Assembly (NCBI GenBank): GCA_045648165.1
Contig: JAZRNL010000037.1
Coordinates: 1 to 64,000 of the forward strand
DNA: 64,000 nucleotides
Source of the DNA: RGIG9115 sp045648165
GTDB lineage: Bacteria > Bacillota > Clostridia > UBA1381
Direction of reading: 5' to 3'
Below, one piece after another: positions 52,841 through 60,997 of this stretch (position 1 is the stretch's first letter; each line of letters begins with the position of its first letter). Both the position numbers and the translations under genes were made by a program. The notes under the pieces are model-generated. The model was given only the letters and a program-made list of their open reading frames with translations, was not told the origin of the DNA and did no database searches.

Positions 52841-53913
52841 AGGTCGGCATTATGTCAATGTACAGAATTGCAAATTATGGTTCTTTTATGCAGGCTTATG
52901 GCTTGAAAAAATTAATAACAGAGCTTGGCCATAAGGTAAAGTTTGTTGATTACAGAGTTGGTGATCCTCTTATAACAGACGAAACTATGTTAAAAACGAT
53001 GCATGAAGGAAATTTTAAGTTTGCTGTCAGGTACTCTTTAAAAAAACTTCTTCGAAAACCTATGTATTTTTCTGATTTGTACAGAGTTATGCTTCTCAGA
53101 CTGGGAATAACTGAAACAATGCATTATAATAGGAAGGTGGACGTGCTGGTTGTGGGTAGTGACGAGGTATTTAACTGCCTCCAGGCAAACCCTGATGTAG
53201 GCTACTCACCTGAGCTTTTCGGCAAGGACTCAAGAGCTGAAAAGCTTATAACCTATGCAGCGTCATTTGGAAGCACTACCATACACGGTCTTGTGGAGTC
53301 AGGCAAACACGATGAAGTTATGGGTTATCTTTCAAAGTTTTCCGCAGTTTCCGTGAGGGACGAAAATTCTTTGGAAATAGCTGAAGAAATGGGGCTTAAT
53401 AAAGTCACCCTTAATCTTGACCCGGTGCTTATGTACGACTTCACATCTGAAATAAAAGAGAAAAAGGATATTTCCGATTACATTCTTGTTTATTCTTATG
53501 CAGGGAGAATGAAGGATGAAGAGGAAATAAAAGCAATACGGGAATTTGCAAAAAAGCATAATAAGAAAATTGTAACAGTGGGATTTCATCAGGATTGGTC
53601 CGATATAAAGCTGGAAGCTAATCCCTTTGAACTTCTGGGTTATTTCAAGAATGCAGAATATGTTGTAACAGACACATTTCACGGCACTATTTTTTCTATT
53701 ATAACAAAGCAGAGATTTGCCACCATAGTTAGGGACTCAAATAAGCAGAAGCTTGTTCATCTCCTTGAAAAGCTTGAGCTTTCCCACAGAATAGCTCACG
53801 AAATGTCAATGCTTGAAGATATTCTTGAAGAAAAAATAGATTACACAAAAACAAATGAAATTATAAACCTTGAGCGTAAGAGGACGATTGGGTATTTAAG
53901 TAATGAAATATGA
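52837..53913 (+). CDS. Polysaccharide pyruvyl transferase family protein 2
   Basis: A 358-residue paralogue of protein 1: GIMSMYRIANYGSFMQAYGLKKL, VLVVGSDEVFNC, LITYAASFGSTTIHG, SVRDENSLEIAEEM, and DTFHGTIFSIITKQRFATI. It shares the family fold and the F-H-G catalytic-region motif. It starts inside the stop of the ferredoxin-like gene (ATGA). Confidence 0.88.
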   Translation: MKVGIMSMYRIANYGSFMQAYGLKKLITELGHKVKFVDYRVGDPLITDETMLKTMHEGNFKFAVRYSLKKLLRKPMYFSDLYRVMLLRLGITETMHYNRKVDVLVVGSDEVFNCLQANPDVGYSPELFGKDSRAEKLITYAASFGSTTIHGLVESGKHDEVMGYLSKFSAVSVRDENSLEIAEEMGLNKVTLNLDPVLMYDFTSEIKEKKDISDYILVYSYAGRMKDEEEIKAIREFAKKHNKKIVTVGFHQDWSDIKLEANPFELLGYFKNAEYVVTDTFHGTIFSIITKQRFATIVRDSNKQKLVHLLEKLELSHRIAHEMSMLEDILEEKIDYTKTNEIINLERKRTIGYLSNEI

Positions 53914-53924
53914 GGTGAAACCTT

Positions 53925-54926
53925 GTGAATATAGAGCTTACGGGATATTTTGACAAAAACTACGGCGATGATATTATGCACTCCCTGATAGTGGAGCATT
54001 TTCCGGAACACTGTTTTTTTGTATGTGCCAATGAAAGAGAAATGCTTGCTCATCTTGAAAAGTATCCAAATGTTGTCATAAATGATACAGCTCATACGGC
54101 GGATGTTTATCTTAATGTAACCGGTACGGGATTTATGTATAAGGGAAAGCGTGCAAAGGTTGAAAAGCTCATTTGTATGGCAACTAACTCCTCAAAAAAA
54201 TATCCCAAGTCAGCGGTTATTAATTGCAGCTTTGAGCCATTTGACAGTTCTTTTGAAAAAATGCTTGTAAGAAAAGACCTGAAAAAATACAATCTTATAA
54301 CTTGCAGAGACGGTTTTTCTTATAAATATATTAAATCTGAAAAAAAGGCTGCAGAATTTCACAATGATATTGTGTTTGCAAATGCTTCGCCGGGAGAAAT
54401 GCCCGCAGAACATATACTTGGTATAGCTCCCGTAAGAAGGCTTTATGATTCGTCAAATCACGACTATTATGAAAAACTTGCACAGTTTTGCGATTTGTAC
54501 TCAGTTTATAAAAATTGCAAAGTATTTATATTTGCCTTTGATACAGGGCTTGAAAACGACGTTTCGGCGGCGCTTTCAGTAAAAAAGCTTATGAAACAAG
54601 GAGATAAAGCAGAGATTGTAATGTACAATTCTGATGTTAATGAGTTTTCAAAAAAAATAAAACAATGCTCCTTTATAGTTGGCTCCAGATTTCACAGTGT
54701 TGTGGAGGCGTATGGAAGCGGTATAAAATCTGTAGGAGTATATGACAGAAAAAAACTTAGTCTTTTGTGTGACACTCTTGGAATTCCTGCAGTATCAAAG
54801 GAAGATTTCACTCCGGAAATGCTAATGGAGCTTGCGGAGAAGGCTAAGGAACCTGACATAATTGATGAATTAAAGGCAGATGCCTTGGGGCATATCAGAT
54901 GTCTTGAAAAGTTTCTTAACGGATAA
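53925..54926 (+). CDS. Polysaccharide pyruvyl transferase family protein 3
   Basis: A 333-residue, more diverged member of the family: IELTGYFDKNYGDDIMHSLIVEHF, DVYLNVTGTGFMY, KYNLITCRDGFSYKYI, LGIAPVRRLY, and IVGSRFHSVVEAYGSGIKSVGV (the R-F-H-S version of the signature). The H in this motif is kept. The start is GTG 53925 after GAGGTGA. Its different motif suggests a different acceptor from the other two. Confidence 0.85.
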   Translation: MNIELTGYFDKNYGDDIMHSLIVEHFPEHCFFVCANEREMLAHLEKYPNVVINDTAHTADVYLNVTGTGFMYKGKRAKVEKLICMATNSSKKYPKSAVINCSFEPFDSSFEKMLVRKDLKKYNLITCRDGFSYKYIKSEKKAAEFHNDIVFANASPGEMPAEHILGIAPVRRLYDSSNHDYYEKLAQFCDLYSVYKNCKVFIFAFDTGLENDVSAALSVKKLMKQGDKAEIVMYNSDVNEFSKKIKQCSFIVGSRFHSVVEAYGSGIKSVGVYDRKKLSLLCDTLGIPAVSKEDFTPEMLMELAEKAKEPDIIDELKADALGHIRCLEKFLNG

Positions 54927-54937
54927 GGGTGAAATAA

Positions 54938-55888
54938 GTGGTAGATGTAACTGTTGTAATACCTGTTTATAACGGCGAGAAAACAATTGAGAAATGTATA
55001 AATTCGGTGCTTTCCCAAACACTCGAAAATATCGAGGTAATAGTGGTAAACGACGGAAGCACTGATAAAACTGAAGAAATTATAAAAAGCTTTTCTGACC
55101 CGAGGCTTAAACTATTAACAATAGAAAACTCCGGTCAGGGTTTTGCGAGAAATGTGGGAATAGATGCTGCAACGGGTAGGTATATAGGTTTTGTTGATGC
55201 TGACGACACGGTAGAGGCGGATATGTATGAGATAATGTATGCCTTTGCTTTGGAAAACGGTGCGGATGCAGTGCAGTGTGGTATAAACGACATAAAGCCA
55301 AATGGCACATTTTCAAGACCTGACACACCAACGGAGTTTGTAAAAATTAATGATATTTCCGATTATACAAATCGTTATTTTTACACAATGAAGCATACAA
55401 ACGAAGTATGTAACAAGCTTTTTTCGGCAGTTTTTCTTAAAAATACAGGTGTGAGGTTTTCCGACACAAAGAAATTTTTCAGTGAAGACCTGAAATTTAA
55501 TATCGACATACTTTCTTGTTTAAAAGGAATAGGGTTTATAAATAAGCCTCTGTATAACTATTATATATCCGATTCGGGACATTGCAGAAATGCAAGTCCG
55601 GAGAGAGTGGGCAAAATTTTAGATTTATATGTATCCGCAACGGGGAATATGAGTAACAAATCAGTCAGGAGAGCTATAAGTAGTATGGCGGTTGTGAATG
55701 TTTTGATATACTCGGTGCCTGTTATCCGTGAGGTTTCCCATATAGTTCGTTCAAAAACTCTTAAAAAATTTATGATAAACTCATGCTTATATAAAAAAAC
55801 ATTCAGGCATACAATGCTTATGTTATCATTAATTTTGTTGCCCTATCCTCTTAAAAAGAAATTAATTGTAAGATACTACACATTTTAG
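54938..55888 (+). CDS. GT2 glycosyltransferase
   Basis: A 316-residue family 2 transferase: VTVVIPVYNGEKTIEKCINSV, VVNDGSTDKTEEII, NSGQGFARNVGIDAATGRY and GFVDADDTV (DxD). A hydrophobic/basic C terminus suggests membrane association. The start is GTG, six bases after a weak AAGGGTGA site. It is the last enzyme of the polysaccharide run. Confidence 0.92.
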   Translation: MVDVTVVIPVYNGEKTIEKCINSVLSQTLENIEVIVVNDGSTDKTEEIIKSFSDPRLKLLTIENSGQGFARNVGIDAATGRYIGFVDADDTVEADMYEIMYAFALENGADAVQCGINDIKPNGTFSRPDTPTEFVKINDISDYTNRYFYTMKHTNEVCNKLFSAVFLKNTGVRFSDTKKFFSEDLKFNIDILSCLKGIGFINKPLYNYYISDSGHCRNASPERVGKILDLYVSATGNMSNKSVRRAISSMAVVNVLIYSVPVIREVSHIVRSKTLKKFMINSCLYKKTFRHTMLMLSLILLPYPLKKKLIVRYYTF

Positions 55889-55920
55889 CCGTGACATTCT
55901 TAATGGAAGGTGATAAGCGT

Positions 55921-57378
55921 ATGGCAGTGAAGAAAGATAAGTCCATAAAAATAAGATTATATGTTGCAGTGGTGCTCAGTGCGATTCTTTTGTATGCCCT
56001 TACAATAATCGTGGGCAATATAATTCACAGCTCTTCTGTTGAAAACCGCTACAAGAACCTTTGTAAATCAGTGGTTGAAACAACAAATGGGTTAATGTCG
56101 TCTGAAAAAATGGACTTGTATATAAACGACCATAATTCCTACGAATATATTCAGCTTGATAAAAAGATAGATGCTCTTAAGGCAACTATTCCCGGAGTTA
56201 ATATGATTGGGATTTACATAATGGAAGCTGAGGGAATGAAAACTGTATTTTCTACCGAAAGCTTTGGAGAAGAAAATAAAAAGCTTGTTAACTACGACTC
56301 TCAATGGGGTAGGTACAGAGATAGTTTTCTTAATAATCAGATTATTGAAAATGCACATATTACTACCCGCAATGGTATATCTGTTGCATATTGTCTGCCT
56401 TTGTTCCCGGAAGAGGGTTATAGGGTTTATCTGTGCGCCGGAGTGTTGAAAGACAGGATTGATGAAGAAAACAGTGTTTTCCTGAAGCGTAATTTAATAG
56501 CCCTTGCCGCAGTTATGGTGGTAATACTCATCGGATTGCTTATGTTAATTGAGCTTAAAATAGTTAGACCTATGAAAAAAATCGGAAAAATTGTATGGCA
56601 GGCGGCTGCTTGTGAAAACAGTGAGTTTATTGAAGAGCTAAGAGATAATTATATTAAATCAGGTAACGAAATAGAAAATATTTATCATAGCCTTATTAAT
56701 ATATATACCCAGAAAGCACGGCTTGCCGGTTGTGTAGATTCTGCCGACGGCGAAAGTATAGACTCTGTTGTATGGCTTATACAGAGGATGGATGTTCTGA
56801 ATTCTGACCATCTTGATAATTTTCTTGAATATATAATGCTTTTTCTTGCCGAAATGAAGGAAAAAAATGAGTACAGTGATGAAGTAACACGGAGTATGTA
56901 TGGTAATATTCTCCTTGCCGCACCTCTTCATGATGTTGGAAAGCTTGTAATCCCCGAAGAGATTGTTAATAAACCCGGTAAGCTTACAGATGAAGAGTTT
57001 GAAATTATGAAAAGGCACTGCGAATACGGTGCGGCAATAATTTCAGATATGTATGCAAGCCATCAATCCGAGGGCTATCTTGAATATGCAAGGGAAATGG
57101 CTCTCCATCATCACGAAAAATGGGATGGCACAGGTTATCCTCACGGCCTAAAAGGCGAGGAAATACCTTTGTATGTGAGGATTGTAACTATTGCAACAGT
57201 GTTTGACACACTTGTTTCGGAGCGTCCTTACAGCCGTGCGTTTTCTTTCAGGGAAGCTATGAAGGTGCTTGTTTCTGAGAAGGGGAAGCTATTTGATCCG
57301 GTACTTGTTGATATATTTATTAAATCAAAGCGTAAGTTCTACAATATATACGAAAAAAATAAAGAGAGCAAGCAGTAA
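55921..57378 (+). CDS. Membrane HD-GYP cyclic di-GMP phosphodiesterase
   Basis: A 485-residue protein. TM1 (about 11-33), an extracytoplasmic domain (about 34-185), TM2 (about 188-210), a linker, then an HD-GYP domain (about 285-485): His337-Asp338 in LHDVGK, HCEYGA, HHHEKWDGTGYP (396-407, the GYP at 405-407) and IPLYVRIVTIATVFDTL. HD-GYP domains with intact GYP hydrolyse c-di-GMP. The extracytoplasmic domain resembles that of the next gene in size and position. ATG 55921 is chosen because GGAAGGTGA lies upstream; earlier in-frame starts precede that site. It is the penultimate gene of the run that begins next to a c-di-GMP riboswitch. Confidence 0.9.
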   Translation: MAVKKDKSIKIRLYVAVVLSAILLYALTIIVGNIIHSSSVENRYKNLCKSVVETTNGLMSSEKMDLYINDHNSYEYIQLDKKIDALKATIPGVNMIGIYIMEAEGMKTVFSTESFGEENKKLVNYDSQWGRYRDSFLNNQIIENAHITTRNGISVAYCLPLFPEEGYRVYLCAGVLKDRIDEENSVFLKRNLIALAAVMVVILIGLLMLIELKIVRPMKKIGKIVWQAAACENSEFIEELRDNYIKSGNEIENIYHSLINIYTQKARLAGCVDSADGESIDSVVWLIQRMDVLNSDHLDNFLEYIMLFLAEMKEKNEYSDEVTRSMYGNILLAAPLHDVGKLVIPEEIVNKPGKLTDEEFEIMKRHCEYGAAIISDMYASHQSEGYLEYAREMALHHHEKWDGTGYPHGLKGEEIPLYVRIVTIATVFDTLVSERPYSRAFSFREAMKVLVSEKGKLFDPVLVDIFIKSKRKFYNIYEKNKESKQ

Positions 57379-57402
57379 ATTGAGAAAGGAGAATGTAAAA
57401 GT

Positions 57403-58425
57403 ATGAAAAAAGGCTATAGAAAGAAACTGTTAAAATATGAAATTTTCATATTTTTTGTTCTCGTGGCTGTTGTTCTGGATTTAGCTATTGTTGGAATAAG
57501 CTATGCTATGTACACTAACAATATGAACAGGGAGAGTGAAAAAATCTGCACAGGCCTTTCAGAAGCTATTGCTTCTTCAATAAATGGGAACAGGATTGAC
57601 GATTGGCTGAGTGGCGAAAGGATTAATGATTATATAGAAAGCGAAGAACAACTTATAAATATTCTCAATTCATATTCTGATATTATTAATATCAGGTTGT
57701 ATAAAATGAATCTTGACGGACCCAGAGTTGTATACGATTTATCACGTTACGGCGGAAAAACAGAGCCTCTCGGCACAACACTTCAATACGGGGACCGCCT
57801 GTCGCCTATAAAAAGCAGGCTTATTTCGGGTGAATATGTAGGGACTGTGTTTTCAGAAGAAAATAAAGAAACAGTTATAACTTCTATGACACCTGTAACA
57901 GATGTAGGAAATAAGGTAACTTGTTATGCTATATGTGAAATAGGTATGAAAACAATGAAAAATAACAGGGAAGAACTTATAAAAACACTGTTCCCGGCAA
58001 TACTTATTGCATCTGTTGTTCTTGTAATTCTCCTTAATATTTACGTAAACCACAGCATTGTAAATCCTATTACTAAGCTTGATTTTGAGCTTAGAAAAAT
58101 GACAGGCTATAATAAAGCAGATGAAGTGATCGGACAACTGCAAAAGCTTAAGAAACACAGGCTGTCTGAGGTTACCCATATAGTCGACGGGTTTGTTGAC
58201 ATTCTGGGTGATATAAGCCAAAAAGATATGGAAGCGGACGCTTTTGAGGAACTTGCAAAAGAAAGAATGTTCAGGGCTATAAAAAAAGAAGATAATGAAA
58301 AAACAGTTCCGGAAAAACAAAAGCCAAGGGTTGTTGTGCGTAAGAAAGATAAAGCTGCAGTAACAGATACCAAAAAACGAACTGTAAAAGCAGTAGTAAA
58401 AAAAGCAAAAGATACGGAACAATAG
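57403..58425 (+). CDS. Membrane sensor-like protein without output domain
   Basis: A 340-residue protein with TM1 (about 14-34), a CACHE-like extracytoplasmic region (about 35-195, including YDLSRYGGKTEPLG), TM2 (about 198-218, ILIASVVLVILLNIYVNHSIV), a HAMP-like segment (about 219-260, NPITKLDFELRKMTGYNKADEV) and a Lys-rich tail (about 290-340, KKEDNEKTVPEKQKP and VRKKDKAAVTD). There is no kinase, cyclase or phosphodiesterase domain. It starts 25 bases after the HD-GYP stop and could share its signal or partner it. Confidence 0.8.
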   Translation: MKKGYRKKLLKYEIFIFFVLVAVVLDLAIVGISYAMYTNNMNRESEKICTGLSEAIASSINGNRIDDWLSGERINDYIESEEQLINILNSYSDIINIRLYKMNLDGPRVVYDLSRYGGKTEPLGTTLQYGDRLSPIKSRLISGEYVGTVFSEENKETVITSMTPVTDVGNKVTCYAICEIGMKTMKNNREELIKTLFPAILIASVVLVILLNIYVNHSIVNPITKLDFELRKMTGYNKADEVIGQLQKLKKHRLSEVTHIVDGFVDILGDISQKDMEADAFEELAKERMFRAIKKEDNEKTVPEKQKPRVVVRKKDKAAVTDTKKRTVKAVVKKAKDTEQ

Positions 58426-58427
58426 TT

Positions 58428-58556
58428 ATAATAAATGCAATATATTGTATTTTATCGATTGCATTTATTATAACATAAGCTTAGAATATACAGATATAGG
58501 TAGCTTATGTTGATAATAAATGCAATATATTATATTTTATTGGTTGTATTTATTAT
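58428..58556. repeat. Palindromic repeat array A-B-A, copy 2 (inverted)
   Basis: Unit A (44 bp) occurs at 58428-58471 and 58513-58556, and unit B (40 bp) at 58472-58511, with the same 85-bp period as copy 1 and opposite orientation. The first unit A differs from the reverse complement of 6834-6877 at only about five of 44 positions. The array starts two bases after the sensor-gene stop and its last bases contain the stop codon (58553-58555) of the converging DUF4363 gene, so it fills the entire convergent gap. It may serve as a bidirectional terminator. Confidence 0.85.
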
Positions 58557-58933
58557 AGTATATTTTCTCCTCTAACCTTAAAGTTTTCGGGCAGGTGACT
58601 TAAAAGAAGGTCAATTTCAGAACAGGATGCAAGAGCATCGCCAAATTGTTCCTCATATATAAAATCCCTGATTGCCGCATAGTGAAGTTCTATCCGGAGC
58701 AACTCTTCGTGATCGGAAGTTGCTTCAAAAAGCACTTTATGATTTTTAAATTCCTTTTCTGCGGAATTGAGAGCATTTATTGACTTTTCTATATCTTTGT
58801 TTTCCAGACTATTATGAAGATTTTGATTACCTTGTGAGACTGTTGCGGTGGCGCTTTCTATTTTTTGAGATAAAACTGTGCCTGAAGCTATAATAATCAA
58901 GCTAAGCACCGCCGCAAATATAAAACTTTTCAT
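58553..58933 (-). CDS. DUF4363 family protein
   Basis: A 126-residue protein with an N-terminal hydrophobic segment (KSFIFAAVLSLIIIASGTV) and a helical exported domain, matching the DUF4363 pattern. It lies 18 bases downstream of the DUF421 gene; this pair recurs in Clostridia and is linked to sporulation-associated membrane function by context only. Its stop codon lies inside the palindromic repeat. Confidence 0.82.
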   Translation of the reverse strand: MKSFIFAAVLSLIIIASGTVLSQKIESATATVSQGNQNLHNSLENKDIEKSINALNSAEKEFKNHKVLFEATSDHEELLRIELHYAAIRDFIYEEQFGDALASCSEIDLLLSHLPENFKVRGENIL

Positions 58934-58951
58934 TATTTTTACCTTTCTCTA

Positions 58952-59611
58952 TTATTTACTGCTTTGTTTGCCTGTTTTTTTCAACTGAATATGAAAATTT
59001 CCTTTTGCATCAACAGATGCAAGAAAAATTTTCTTAACATCAGAAGCGCCTAATTCTTTTGCTTTTTCCATAACCTCATTCTCTGTAAGACCTGCCCTCT
59101 TTAATTCGCCTTTATTAAATGAGCCGTCGGATATAACTACGCAGGGAAGCCCGCTGCCTGTGGGGTCACCGGATTTTGGGATAACGCTGAGCTTGCCGCT
59201 GGTTTCAAGAACTGCCGCTTCAACGTCTGATATGTTGTAGCAGTTATTTACACGAAGCTCTTCCAACAGGTCGCTTACACTGAATCGAAGGCGTTCCAGT
59301 TCCTTTTCGTTTATAACACCCTTGTATATAACTATGCTGGGGTCTCCTGATAGAATGCGCCGTATAAACTTGCATTTAAAGCCTGAAAACGATATAAACA
59401 CTTCGGCTATCATCAGTGTTAAAACAGGAATTATTCCTCCAAGGAGAGGCATATCCACTGTTTGCATAGGAACTGTGGCAAGGTCAGAAATCATAATTGC
59501 TACCACCAGTTCTGCAGGTTGAAGCTCGCCAACCTGGCGTTTGCCCATAAATCGCAATGAAATTATAACTGTCAGATATAGAATAAGAGTTCTGATAATG
59601 ATTACAAGCAT
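58952..59611 (-). CDS. DUF421 (YetF-like) membrane protein
   Basis: A 219-residue protein with three N-terminal helices (VIIIRTLILYLTVIISLRFMG; GELQPAELVVAIMISDLATV; GGIIPVLTLMIAEVFISF) and a cytoplasmic domain with the two conserved half-repeats (SIVIYKGVINEKELERLRFSVSDLLEELR; KKIFLASVDAKGNFHIQ). It belongs to the DUF421 family, of which Bacillus has several copies; function unknown. ATG 59611 follows GGGAGGC. It is first in an operon with DUF4363. Confidence 0.93.
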   Translation of the reverse strand: MLVIIIRTLILYLTVIISLRFMGKRQVGELQPAELVVAIMISDLATVPMQTVDMPLLGGIIPVLTLMIAEVFISFSGFKCKFIRRILSGDPSIVIYKGVINEKELERLRFSVSDLLEELRVNNCYNISDVEAAVLETSGKLSVIPKSGDPTGSGLPCVVISDGSFNKGELKRAGLTENEVMEKAKELGASDVKKIFLASVDAKGNFHIQLKKTGKQSSK

Positions 59612-59674
59612 AACTGCCTCCCGTTTTGTGTTATGCTTATTTTTTTCATTTATCTTTTAAAAAATACATAAGCG

Positions 59675-60496
59675 TCATAATTTTATGCTTGGACGGCCGT
59701 TATAGCCATAGCAGGGGTAATTATTTCCATTTATAACCGTATTTATTATATGTGGACGGGAGTCTGTACCCATACACTGCACTGTGTCGGACCATCTGTC
59801 ATTTTCAAGTCTTTTGTACTTGATAAAATCACCGGATTTCCACTGAATGTAAGTAGCATTATTTGTATTCAAAATCAATGGATGTTCCGCATATTTATCT
59901 TCTGCCATAGGTCTTTTATTCAGATATATTACTTCGTCTTTTATATAAACAAGTAAATCACGTCCGTTACATGATGCATAGCATGGCATTTTCCCGCCGT
60001 AGTACATATCCCTGACAGTTTTTGTGCTGTTCTCGGGGTTGGCACCGCAAAGGATACCTTCAGGAGATGTATAAAAAAGCTTCCCGTACCCGCAGTAATA
60101 GTGGGGTGCATCATGGCTTAGCTCTGCAATTACATATGGTTTTCGTGAATTTCCCAGAATGCAGTGGTAAAGCAGAATTTTGTCGTTATAATCTGTTTTA
60201 TAAAACAAATTCATAGCTCCGCTATCATAGGTAAGTGTGAAGTCGTAGGGGATAATGTTCTCGCGACCGCTAATTAAAAGATGCGGATTATTTGGGTGAT
60301 TTATATAAATAATATCGTTATTTTTATTTGCGCACACTATATGAGTAGCGCGGTTCCTGAGCAGAGCAAAGCCGTCACACCCGGATTGATATATCTCCTC
60401 GCCGCTATGAAGTGATTGCAGGTTTTTTCGGCAAATTCCTTTATATCTCGCATAATAATATGCGGCGTTTTCTTCTTTAACAATAAAAAATCTCAT
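59675..60496 (-). CDS. Unknown protein, possible beta-propeller-like
   Basis: A 273-residue protein I do not recognise. It contains repeated short beta-type segments (IVCANKNNDIIYINH, FYKTDYNDKILLYHCI, GKLFYTSPEGILCG, DLLVYIKDEVIYLN, TYIQWKSGDFIKYKR) about 40-45 residues apart, suggesting a small propeller or beta-barrel. It has many Tyr and Asn, no signal peptide and no membrane helix. The ribosome site GGAGGGAC precedes ATG. It lies between the DUF421 operon and cinA, on the same strand; no functional link is seen. Confidence 0.6.
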   Translation of the reverse strand: MRFFIVKEENAAYYYARYKGICRKNLQSLHSGEEIYQSGCDGFALLRNRATHIVCANKNNDIIYINHPNNPHLLISGRENIIPYDFTLTYDSGAMNLFYKTDYNDKILLYHCILGNSRKPYVIAELSHDAPHYYCGYGKLFYTSPEGILCGANPENSTKTVRDMYYGGKMPCYASCNGRDLLVYIKDEVIYLNKRPMAEDKYAEHPLILNTNNATYIQWKSGDFIKYKRLENDRWSDTVQCMGTDSRPHIINTVINGNNYPCYGYNGRPSIKL

Positions 60497-60535
60497 ACAT
60501 CTGTCCCTCCTATGGGTAGTGTATGAGATTTAATG

Positions 60536-60997
60536 CTATTTAATGCTATCAGCAATTAAAGTAAAAATTTCGGCAACGGTTTTTTTTCGTACCTCATCAC
60601 GGGTTCCTGTGAGTCTGAGTTCACGTACTGTGCAGTTTTTTTCGGTACTGCATGCAATATAAACAAGCCCCACAGGCTTTACGGATGTACCGCCTCCCGG
60701 GCCTGCTATGCCTGTTGTTGAAATTCCTATACAGGCACCGGATTTTAGCCTCACGCCCTCTGCCATTTCACGTGCAGTTTGTTTGCTTACTGCACCGTAG
60801 GTATCAAGAGTTTCTTTTTTAACACCAAGGTTTTTTATCTTGGCTTCATTTGAGTAGGTGATATATCCTTCTCCATAAATTTCCGAAACGCCGGGGAAGT
60901 CCGTTATTGTTTTTCCTATAAGACCGCCTGTACAGCTTTCTGCAGTCGCAATGGATATATGGTTTTCAACAAGATATTTAATGGTTTTTTCAATCAT
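60536..60997 (-). CDS. pncC: Nicotinamide-nucleotide amidohydrolase (CinA C-terminal domain)
   Basis: A 153-residue stand-alone CinA C-terminal domain: VENHISIATAESCTGGLIGKTITDFPGVSEIYGEGYITYSNEAK, GISTTGIAGPGGGT, and KPVGLVYIACS, in parts. This domain deamidates nicotinamide mononucleotide to nicotinate mononucleotide. The COG1058 N-terminal domain of full CinA is absent. It is last in the sulfur operon, overlapping the thiI stop by four bases (ATGA), an unexplained but tight coupling. Confidence 0.93.
   Translation of the reverse strand: MIEKTIKYLVENHISIATAESCTGGLIGKTITDFPGVSEIYGEGYITYSNEAKIKNLGVKKETLDTYGAVSKQTAREMAEGVRLKSGACIGISTTGIAGPGGGTSVKPVGLVYIACSTEKNCTVRELRLTGTRDEVRKKTVAEIFTLIADSIK

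Noticed and set aside
57853..58422. Reverse-strand frame of 189 codons
   Set aside because: It lies wholly antisense to the membrane sensor gene, is Phe/Cys/Tyr-rich in the manner of shadow frames, and has no ribosome site.
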